From Verrucomicrobiia bacterium (GTDB lineage Bacteria > Verrucomicrobiota > Verrucomicrobiia > Verrucomicrobiales > Akkermansiaceae), in the NCBI GenBank assembly GCA_947460915.1, contig CANHKJ010000165.1, positions 1 to 6,885 on the forward strand: a stretch of 6,885 nucleotides of DNA, read 5' to 3'. The position numbers and the translations under genes are program-made. Below are positions 1 to 6,039 of the stretch, in pieces (position 1 is the first letter of the stretch; the number at the start of each line of letters is the position of its first letter). The notes under the pieces are model-generated. The model had not been told where the DNA came from. It saw only the letters and a program-made list of their open reading frames with translations, and did no database searches.

Positions 1-1017
1 CAATACACCATTTCTTCGCTAGCTGCTGGTGCCACATGGGCAGCATTTTTGCCAGCAGACACGGAAGCGCGGATCGTCCGTTTGGATTTTCCACCTGGCG
101 TCACCAATGGACTCGGCGACCAGCGCATCGCAGTCGCAGAAGTGAAGCTGGTCGGTGATGCTTCGCCCGCGTTTGGTCCGCTCGATCTCGCCAGCATAGG
201 AACCGTCAAGCAGTCATCGGTAAATGGCAGCAGCATCGGCAGCAATGCGCTCGACGGGAATCCTGCAACACTAGCACAAACCACGAACGTGGCGGGCTCA
301 TTCTGGGAGCTCAAGCTCGATCGCGCACGGCGCTTGGATCGCATCGAAATCAACAATGCTGGCACCACACCCGCTCGTTTGAGTGGACTGACTCTCAAGG
401 TGCTCGATAATGATAATAACACACTTGCGAGCACAACGCTGACCAATCCCGGCGCTAGCGCGACATGGAGCTACGATGTTCCTAGTAATTTGACCAATGC
501 GCGGACGATACGCATCACACTGGAAAATGGTGCCCTCAATGGCAATGGCGACAATGTGATTAGCTTCGCAGACATTTCCTTGATCGCAGGGCAGAATTAC
601 GCACGCAATGCATCATCCTACATGGTGCGATTGGTCGATACGCTACCCGCTGCATCGCTCGCTAATGATGGAAATTATGCAACGCATAGTGAGACAACAA
701 CGCAGACAACCGATGGTTGGTGGGAAGCAGACCTCGGTAGCACGCGAGCATTGTATTCCGTGCGGGCCGTGCCGTTCGATGCGACGGCAAATCAAGCGCG
801 CTTGTCTCACGCGACCTTGCGCCTGTATGATGAAAATCACAAATCAATTTACTCCCAACATCTCAGTGGCACTAAACCATTGTTCGACATCGCATTGCCA
901 GGACCGATCCAAGCGCGGTACGTGCGCATTGGTTTTGAAAACAAAGAACGCTCATCTCCTGATGGCGGCATCGAGTGGTATCTGCGTTTGCGCGAAGTGA
1001 TGGCATTTGGCCGTCCA
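1..1017 (+). other. Tandem discoidin-like (F5/8 type C-like) beta-sandwich repeats, first one partial
   Basis: Three consecutive units each close with the same pattern, an AR-x-(V/I)-R-(L/I) strand, then a loop, then a final strand ending in G or GD. The three closings are ARIVRLDF...AEVKLVGD (residues about 25-57), ARTIRITLENG...ADISLIAG (to 198) and ARYVRIGFENK...REVMAFG (to 339). The two complete units also carry an aromatic-rich strand ahead of a polar residue run, FWELKLDRARRLDRIEI and WWEADLGSTRALYSVRA, as in discoidin or F5/8 type C folds. Such folds commonly bind carbohydrate, but no ligand-binding residues can be named here. The first unit is cut by the window edge, so there may be more copies upstream. 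Confidence 0.7.
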
Positions 1018-4000
1018 TTGGGCGAAGAAGGGATTGCTCAATTTCAAGCCAATCAGTTGCAAATTACGGCAGGCGGCAGTGTGGACTTGAGTTGGGCGGT
1101 GGATGATATTCTTGAAGTATCTCTGCATCCGAGTCATAGTTCCATGGGTGCAGCCACTCTCGCCAATGGCACTGGCACCTTTTCGGTGAGCCCAAGTGTT
1201 TCGACAGAATATACGCTAGTCGGCCGCGATCATGATCAAAACTTTGTTCGACATCTTGCCGTCGTGGTGGATGGGCAAGCGATGCCACCGCGCATCAGTG
1301 AAATCTGCGCCAACAATCAACTTTCCTACGACGATGGTTATGGTGACCCATCCGATTGGATCGAATTGCGCAATCCGAATGCCAGCCCTTTGTCGCTCGC
1401 GGGCTATGGCTTGAGTGATAATCCCCTCGTGCCGATGAAATGGGTTTTTCCCGCTGGCACATCAATCCCCGCGCATGGGAGCTTAGTAGTGTTCGCATCG
1501 AATCGCAATGACGGCATTGACCCTAAGGGAAATCTGCATGCGAACTTTGCGCTCACTGCTGCGGGTGAGTCTGTCATTTTAACCGCGCCTGATGGTACGA
1601 CCACGGTGGATGCCATTATGAATTTCCCTGCTCTGGAAAATGACATCAGCTACGGCACTGATCGCAATGGCTCCCTACGGATGATGGAGCCGACTCCCGC
1701 AGCATGGAATGATGGATCTACCTACACAGGTTGGCTTGCAGCTCCGACCTTCAGTCATAGCAGAGGCATTCACACCACGTCATTTTCGTTAGTCTTGACC
1801 AATCCCAATTCCGTCGGGCAGTTGCTATACTCGCTCGATGGCAGTGAACCAAGCGCTCCTTTCACTGCGCCGCTCAACATCACGGGAAGCACCACAGTGC
1901 GCGCTAGGGTGATCGCGCCCGGCTATCATGCCGCACGGACCGCAACGCATAGCTACATTTTTCATCAAAGTGTAATGACCTCGCCCTTGATGAATGCAAC
2001 TTACACACAGGGAGCTCTCGCTGGTCGTCTGCAAAATGGCCTGACACAACTTCCTACCTTGTGCATCAGTGTGCCGACCTTACCCGATGATTACAACGAA
2101 CGCGAGGCTTCGTTGGAAGTGATCATGCCCGATGGCTCACCGCCCGTGCAGATCAATGCAGGACTGAATCGCGTTGGTGGCTCATGGACGAATTTCGCGA
2201 AAAAAAGTTATCGCCTCAGCTTCCGTGCCAGCTACGGTCAGAAAAGTCTCGACCTCCCCTTATTCCGCGGCTTTGACCGAACGATCCCTGCAACTGACAA
2301 AGTTGATACGCTCGATATCACAGCTGGCAACCACGACATGCTTGAGCGCGGCTTTTACATGGCGAATCGATTTGTCGAGGACACCATGCTCGATATGGGC
2401 AGTCTCAATCCGCATGGACGCTTTGTGCACGTTTACATCAACGGCGTCTATTGGGGACAATACAATGCACACGAGCGTCTAGAAGATTCTTTTCTCGCAG
2501 CTTATCTCGGTGGAAAAACCGATGACTATGTGAATGTGCGAGGCAATGACAATGCGGGTGACAATTTCATCATTGGCACACCCGAGCCACCAAATCGTGC
2601 TTCCTGGGAGTATGTGCGTGCAAATCGCAATTCCTATGCCGCGATCAAGGATCGGGTGGACGTATCACAATTGATCGACTTCATGTTGGTCTGGTATTAT
2701 GGAGACTGTGAAAGCGAGTATCGCTGTGCGGGATCGATCGAGCCTGGATCTGGCTACAAATTTTGGAGCGCGGATGCCGATGGGTTTTTGCGCACTTCCG
2801 CGCTCAATTTGAATCGCACAACGAACACGGGGCCTGGCGGGATTTTTGGCGCTCTGGCGGCAGAGGGACATCCCGACTTCAAGACGTTGTTAGCGGATCG
2901 AATTTACAAGCATTTTTTCAACAACGGAGCACTGACTCCCGAACGCAATACGGCTCGACTCAATGCACGAATGACGGAAATTCAGGATAGCCTCATTGCC
3001 GAATGCGCACGATGGGGCTTTCGCACACCGACCAATTGGGAATCCGCAGCGCAAACCATTCGCACGGGATTGTTTCCTAACAGAACGAGCAATTTGTTCA
3101 CGATGCTGAAAGCGCAAAACTACTATCCCACGATCGATCCGCCGACTCTTTCGCAACATGGAGGCAGCGTGGCAAAAGGAACAGTCGTCACCTTAAATTC
3201 AGGCACGGGTACGATTTACTACACGACCGATGGCAGTGATCCTCGTCTCGCAGGTGGTGGTATCGCTCCCGGTGCGCAAACAGCGACGATCACATCCACC
3301 CCGCGAATCAACTTGGGTGATGCATGGAAATACTTGGATCAAGGGTCCTTGCCTGCTGCAAATTGGAATACCATGAGCTACTCCGATTCAACCTGGGCAA
3401 GCGGTGCTGCACCACTGGGCTATGGTGGTGGACAGACAACAACAGTTAGCTTCGGGCCAAATGCGAACAATAAATATCGCACGACCTATTTCCGTAAAGT
3501 CATTAACATCCCCAATGTCACTGCCATTACTACCGTCAATCTCGGCATCGCCCGCGATGATGGTGCCGTCGTCTATGTCAATGGCACCGAGGTCGCGCGC
3601 TCAAACATGCCCACTGGCACGATTGCCTATAGCACCTCAGCGAGTACGACAGTTACGGCAGAAAAAACTACCGTCCTACCGTTCTCGATACCTGCTTCCT
3701 TGTTGGTAAATGGAGACAACCTAATCGCCGTCGAAGTTCACCAAGTGAATGCTAGCAGTTCCGACCTTTGGTTTGATGCCTCTTTGACGACCTCATCATC
3801 GCCTAACATTCCGATCAATCAAAACGCACAAGTCAAAGCACGCTTGTTGAATGGAAGTGCGTGGAGTGCTCTCGCCGATGCATCGTTTTTCATCGCTCAT
3901 CCCTTGGCGAGTGGTCCGTATGTTTTCCAAGAATGGGCTGATACCAATGCGGCAGGTCAATTCCCCGAGGCCATGCGTTTCATGCAAACATCGTTGATCG

Positions 4001-6024
4001 ATCCACCCTTGGCTGCGTCGATGGATACTCCGTGGCCTCTCGCCTACAATTTGCCTTCGCAGAGTCGCATCAACGGGATGGGTTCACAAGGTGTGGCGTT
4101 TGTGAATACCGGTGACGTGCAAGCATTACCGGGAGCTGGATTTGTCGGTGCAGCTGTAATTTCACTCAATACCACCGGCACGCAAGACATCCGCGTCACT
4201 TGGACGGGAGGCACCATTGCACCGAATGTGCGCGATTACGGCATCCGACTTCAATACCGCGTAGGCACTTCGGGGGCCTATCAAGATGTGTTAGATTCTC
4301 TTGGTCAACCGGTGGAGTATGTGCGCAATGCCACAGCCAATCACTCACAAGTGATCGGACCTGTGAACTTGCCCATCGCAGCAGAAAATCAACCACTGGT
4401 GGAAGTCCGCTGGAAATACTATTATCGTAGTGGATCGAGCGGATCTCGTGCACGATTGCGCGTCGATGACATTCAGATCAATGCGGGACCTGTGCTCGCT
4501 AGCTCGCTGAAATTCAACAGCTTGCCGCAATACGCGCAGGCAGCTTCCACTTTTCCGCCTGTCGTCGTCGAAGTGCGTGGCGCCAGTGGCGCGCTTGCTC
4601 AAGATTATACCGGTAGCATTACACTAGGTTTGGTGGAATCGGGAGGTAGCTTAATAGGCACTCTCACGCGTCAGGCCACGCAAGGCATTGCTGTTTTTGA
4701 CGACCTCAGTATTACCCAACCTGGCAATTATACGTGGACAGTGACATCGAGCGGCTTGAGCAGCGACACATCATTGCTCAGCACGCGTGTCGCGAAGATC
4801 ACCGCTCTGGTGATGCCAGCGTTCATGCAAGGGGAAGCGCCCACCAATACGCAGCGGGTGCCCTTTGCGTCGTTGCTGCGCATCGAAGGATTGCTGCCGA
4901 ATGCCACCTATCGCTATGCGCCGCAATTTGTTGATGGCGAAGACCCTGCGACGAATGAAGGGGCCGGAAATATGATCTTCCGGGGTGTTCCCTTTGTCAG
5001 AAGCACAAGCTCACCGCGTTTTTTGGCAGCCGATTTGCTCACACGACATGCGGAATTCATCACCGATGCACAAGGCAGTTTCACAGGATGGTTTTTCATC
5101 GAGCCAACGAACAACATTCTCTTCACAGCAGGCAACACAGGTTGGCTGCGGATCTTGCTCAACGACGGCAATGCTGGCGACGTCACGGCATTTCATCTGA
5201 CGGCGACACCAAGCATAAAAGTGTTAGATTTTGGTTCGTCGTCAACGCAAGGATCGGCCGCATATGGTCAATCTAACGCAGTGCCGCACAATGTGATGGT
5301 ATTCTACCAAGATCTTGTGGGTGCCACGCGACCAATCGGTGCTAGCGTGGTCGAGGGCAGCGGCATTTTAGCCGATGCCAGTCATGCTGCTTTTTATCGC
5401 AATGAAGTCCTCGGGCAAGCGGGTCGATGGGGCTGTATTTTGCCTAACGATTTAATCGCAGGCATTCGACGCATTGAGGAGCGCGATGGAGTAACGGGTG
5501 CGATTGTAGGTGCCAATGTTTTTGCGCAAGGTCACCCGCTCACCACGATGATGAGCGGTGGTTCGAGTGCTCTTGCCTTGCTCGTCCCTGCGCCTGCTGC
5601 CAGTCCTTTCGCGAATTGGCAAGCATCACGATTTGCTCTCACAGATCTGCAATTGGCCAATGCTGCAGGTGCCGCACAGTCTGATCCCGATGGTGATGGT
5701 GTGGTAAATTTGTTAGAGTATGCCTTTGGCATGAATCCCTTTGTTTCCTCGCGTGAGGGACTGCCGAAACTCGAATGGGAAGATGACAATGGGAGTCGCA
5801 AGGTTGTTTTCCGTTATCGTCGACTTCTCGGAAATCACGGATTGAGTTATGTGGCTGAAACATCGCACACGCTCGAACCGTGGATCAATGCGGCAAGCGT
5901 GTGGACCGGCGAGGAAGAAGTCTTGGCCAATCCCGATGGAATCAGCGAGACGATCACCCGCCGCAAGCCCATGGCTGATCCTCAGCACACGGAGTTTTTC
6001 CGCATGAAAGTGACCGAGCCATGA
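1..6024 (+). CDS. Giant multidomain extracellular protein with CotH kinase-like core, 5'-partial
   Basis: The frame is open from the first base and ends in TGA at 6022-6024, giving 2007 residues in the window (residue n starts at base 3n-2). The TTG at 49 is not a credible start: it has no ribosome binding site, and the 16 codons before it (TISSLAAGATWAAF region) continue a discoidin-like repeat that aligns with two further copies downstream. Order by residue: discoidin-like tail 1-57, discoidin-like 60-198 and 199-339, Ig-like 342-424, lamin-tail 430-539, chitobiase-C-type 582-655, CotH-like 684-1043, split chitobiase-C-type with inserted beta-sandwich 1044-1305, unnamed module 1304-1498, Ig-like 1499-1597, unnamed module 1592-1853, C-terminal module 1864-2007. 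There is no transmembrane segment or PEP-CTERM tail at the C-terminus. Only six Cys occur in 2007 residues. The family fits secreted Verrucomicrobiota proteins. An extracellular kinase or binding role is inferred; no substrate is evident. Confidence 0.9.
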   Translation, partial: QYTISSLAAGATWAAFLPADTEARIVRLDFPPGVTNGLGDQRIAVAEVKLVGDASPAFGPLDLASIGTVKQSSVNGSSIGSNALDGNPATLAQTTNVAGSFWELKLDRARRLDRIEINNAGTTPARLSGLTLKVLDNDNNTLASTTLTNPGASATWSYDVPSNLTNARTIRITLENGALNGNGDNVISFADISLIAGQNYARNASSYMVRLVDTLPAASLANDGNYATHSETTTQTTDGWWEADLGSTRALYSVRAVPFDATANQARLSHATLRLYDENHKSIYSQHLSGTKPLFDIALPGPIQARYVRIGFENKERSSPDGGIEWYLRLREVMAFGRPLGEEGIAQFQANQLQITAGGSVDLSWAVDDILEVSLHPSHSSMGAATLANGTGTFSVSPSVSTEYTLVGRDHDQNFVRHLAVVVDGQAMPPRISEICANNQLSYDDGYGDPSDWIELRNPNASPLSLAGYGLSDNPLVPMKWVFPAGTSIPAHGSLVVFASNRNDGIDPKGNLHANFALTAAGESVILTAPDGTTTVDAIMNFPALENDISYGTDRNGSLRMMEPTPAAWNDGSTYTGWLAAPTFSHSRGIHTTSFSLVLTNPNSVGQLLYSLDGSEPSAPFTAPLNITGSTTVRARVIAPGYHAARTATHSYIFHQSVMTSPLMNATYTQGALAGRLQNGLTQLPTLCISVPTLPDDYNEREASLEVIMPDGSPPVQINAGLNRVGGSWTNFAKKSYRLSFRASYGQKSLDLPLFRGFDRTIPATDKVDTLDITAGNHDMLERGFYMANRFVEDTMLDMGSLNPHGRFVHVYINGVYWGQYNAHERLEDSFLAAYLGGKTDDYVNVRGNDNAGDNFIIGTPEPPNRASWEYVRANRNSYAAIKDRVDVSQLIDFMLVWYYGDCESEYRCAGSIEPGSGYKFWSADADGFLRTSALNLNRTTNTGPGGIFGALAAEGHPDFKTLLADRIYKHFFNNGALTPERNTARLNARMTEIQDSLIAECARWGFRTPTNWESAAQTIRTGLFPNRTSNLFTMLKAQNYYPTIDPPTLSQHGGSVAKGTVVTLNSGTGTIYYTTDGSDPRLAGGGIAPGAQTATITSTPRINLGDAWKYLDQGSLPAANWNTMSYSDSTWASGAAPLGYGGGQTTTVSFGPNANNKYRTTYFRKVINIPNVTAITTVNLGIARDDGAVVYVNGTEVARSNMPTGTIAYSTSASTTVTAEKTTVLPFSIPASLLVNGDNLIAVEVHQVNASSSDLWFDASLTTSSSPNIPINQNAQVKARLLNGSAWSALADASFFIAHPLASGPYVFQEWADTNAAGQFPEAMRFMQTSLIDPPLAASMDTPWPLAYNLPSQSRINGMGSQGVAFVNTGDVQALPGAGFVGAAVISLNTTGTQDIRVTWTGGTIAPNVRDYGIRLQYRVGTSGAYQDVLDSLGQPVEYVRNATANHSQVIGPVNLPIAAENQPLVEVRWKYYYRSGSSGSRARLRVDDIQINAGPVLASSLKFNSLPQYAQAASTFPPVVVEVRGASGALAQDYTGSITLGLVESGGSLIGTLTRQATQGIAVFDDLSITQPGNYTWTVTSSGLSSDTSLLSTRVAKITALVMPAFMQGEAPTNTQRVPFASLLRIEGLLPNATYRYAPQFVDGEDPATNEGAGNMIFRGVPFVRSTSSPRFLAADLLTRHAEFITDAQGSFTGWFFIEPTNNILFTAGNTGWLRILLNDGNAGDVTAFHLTATPSIKVLDFGSSSTQGSAAYGQSNAVPHNVMVFYQDLVGATRPIGASVVEGSGILADASHAAFYRNEVLGQAGRWGCILPNDLIAGIRRIEERDGVTGAIVGANVFAQGHPLTTMMSGGSSALALLVPAPAASPFANWQASRFALTDLQLANAAGAAQSDPDGDGVVNLLEYAFGMNPFVSSREGLPKLEWEDDNGSRKVVFRYRRLLGNHGLSYVAETSHTLEPWINAASVWTGEEEVLANPDGISETITRRKPMADPQHTEFFRMKVTEP
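1288..1617 (+). other. Lamin-tail-like domain (LTD)
   Basis: Residues about 430-539 begin with PRISEICANN and continue with DPSDWIELRNP, then LAGYGLSDNP, FPAGTSIPAHGSLVVFAS, and close with LTAAGESVILTAPDG. This is the usual bacterial LTD signature: an SEI/SEF-x-A-x-N opening, a DWIEL-x-N strand, an L-x-G-Y-x-LSD turn, an FP-x-GT-I-x-x-(G/H) turn and a G-E-x-(V/I)-x-L end. Bacterial LTDs occur in secreted nucleases and CotH proteins and are thought to be structural or binding domains. In CotH proteins of this type the LTD normally precedes a chitobiase-C-type strand domain and then the kinase-like domain, as here. Confidence 0.85.
1744..1965 (+). other. Chitobiase C-terminal-type / Fn3-like strand domain
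   Basis: Residues about 582-655 include LLYSLDGSEPS followed by FTAPLNITGSTTVRARV and end in ATHSYIF. The (Y)-x-x-DGS-x-P turn followed by a TT-V-R-A strand is the hallmark of the CHB_HEX_C-type domain found beside LTD and CotH modules. A second copy of the same turn (YYTTDGSDPR) occurs after the CotH domain. The two copies share the 11-base string gatggcagtga at 1837 and 3229. The role is probably structural or carbohydrate-related. Confidence 0.75.
2050..3129 (+). other. CotH kinase-like domain
   Basis: Residues 684-1043. Visible family landmarks are PTLCISV at the start; a variant R-x-G-x-S loop (NRVGGS, 723-728) followed by KKSYRLSF (734-741), with the expected nucleotide-contacting Lys; PLFRGF; the strand VHVYINGVYWGQYNAHER (808-826), with conserved NG-x-Y-x-G-x-Y and Glu825; an acidic strand FWSADADG (921-928); and ADRIYKHFFNNGALTP (965-980). 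Bacillus CotH is an atypical protein kinase of the spore coat. In secreted PVC-group homologues the substrate is not known to me. The segment GDCESEYRCAG (901-911) replaces the usual DW-x-x-NNW-type stretch, and the Trp normally before the metal-binding Asp is Ala924. Asp925 and Asp927 are kept, so activity is possible but uncertain. Confidence 0.85.
3130..3915 (+). other. Split chitobiase-C-type domain with inserted galactose-binding-like beta-sandwich
   Basis: The outer domain starts with the SQHGGSVAKGTVVTL and IYYTTDGSDPR strands (residues about 1053-1081) and appears to resume at NAQVKARLLNGSAWSALADA (about 1275-1294). Between these halves lies a roughly 155-residue beta-sandwich (about 1108-1265). 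It shows W-K-Y-L-D-x-G, STWASGAAPLGYGGG, TTYFRKVINI, RDDGAVVYVNGTEVARSNMP, LIAVEVHQ and SSDLWFDASL. These are recurrent motifs of a jelly-roll, galactose-binding-like module common in PVC-group secreted proteins. It probably binds glycans, but that is inferred from fold type only. Confidence 0.7.
3910..4494 (+). other. Conserved beta-rich module of unknown function (RINGMG / FVNTG type)
   Basis: Residues about 1304-1498. Landmarks are PEAMRFMQTSLIDPPL, QSRINGMGSQGVAFVNTG, a TGTQDIRVTWTGGTIAPN strand, YGIRLQYRVG, and VEVRWKYYYRSGSSGSRA leading into LRVDDIQI. The last element resembles the D-D-(I/V) end strand of concanavalin-like or MAM-like sandwich domains. I recall similar segments in secreted proteins of Bacteroidota and Verrucomicrobiota, usually after LTD or CotH modules, but I cannot give it an established family name. 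Confidence 0.55.
4774..5560 (+). other. Second conserved module of unknown function before the C-terminal domain
   Basis: Residues about 1592-1853. It opens with ITALVMPAFMQGEAPTN, then RIEGLLPNATYRYAPQFVD, GAGNMIFRGVPFVR, AEFITDAQGSFTGWFFIEPT, and FTAGNTGWLRILLNDG. A second half follows with VLDFGSSSTQGSAAYGQS and a strand set ending near QGHPLTT. The pattern of strand, gap and T-D-x-x-G-S-(F/Y)-T-G-W suggests a beta-sandwich. The preceding Ig-like segment (1499-1597) contains FPPVVVEVRGASG and GNYTWTVTSSG strands. I do not recognise a characterised function. Confidence 0.5.
5590..6021 (+). other. C-terminal DPDGDG-NLLEYA module of the first protein
   Basis: Residues 1864-2007. The module begins FANWQASRF, carries the calcium-loop-like DPDGDGVVNLLEYAFG (from residue 1895), then a strand KVVFRYRRL, then LSYVAETSHTLEPW and ends FFRMKVTEP at the stop codon. 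The Asp spacing D-x-D-x-D resembles dockerin or thrombospondin type 3 loops, so calcium binding is plausible. The same module ends the neighbouring minus-strand protein. It is a common C-terminal end in secreted Verrucomicrobiota proteins. A sorting or anchoring role is inference. Confidence 0.75.
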
Positions 6025-6039
6025 GGTAGTGAAATAATA
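6025..6039. other. 15-bp convergent intergenic gap with no recognisable terminator
   Basis: The AT-rich gap lies between the TGA of the plus-strand gene and the TAA of the minus-strand gene. It is too short for a hairpin with a U-tract. The only palindrome nearby is a 4-bp stem (ttag, loop ggtgcg, ctaa) at 6040-6053 inside the end of the minus-strand gene, which is too weak to call. Transcripts from both sides therefore probably overlap at their 3' ends unless a factor-dependent stop acts inside a coding region. Confidence 0.6.

Noticed and set aside
49..51. TTG as a start codon of the first gene
   Set aside because: The frame is open to base 1, no ribosome binding site lies before it, and the codons upstream continue a discoidin-like repeat that aligns with two later units.
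2174..2482. 102-codon plus-strand frame inside the first gene
   Set aside because: It lies in an alternative frame over the conserved CotH-like domain and has no recognisable motif. The composition looks like a shadow frame.
1837..3239. Direct repeat gatggcagtga at 1837-1847 and 3229-3239
   Set aside because: It is explained by the two chitobiase-C-type domains each encoding DGS-(E/D)-P. It is not a mobile or regulatory repeat.
3404..3709. 101-codon plus-strand frame inside the first gene
   Set aside because: It overlaps the galactose-binding-like module, which has clear motifs in the main frame. The alternative product resembles no protein I know.
5683..5739. True cellulosomal dockerin domain
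   Set aside because: Only one DPDGDG loop is present in each C-terminus, whereas a dockerin needs two such loops with helices. The rest of the module is strand-rich.
5532..5988. Minus-strand frames of 74-91 codons antisense to the end of the first gene
   Set aside because: They overlap each other and the conserved C-terminal module, lack credible ribosome binding sites, and are best explained as shadows.
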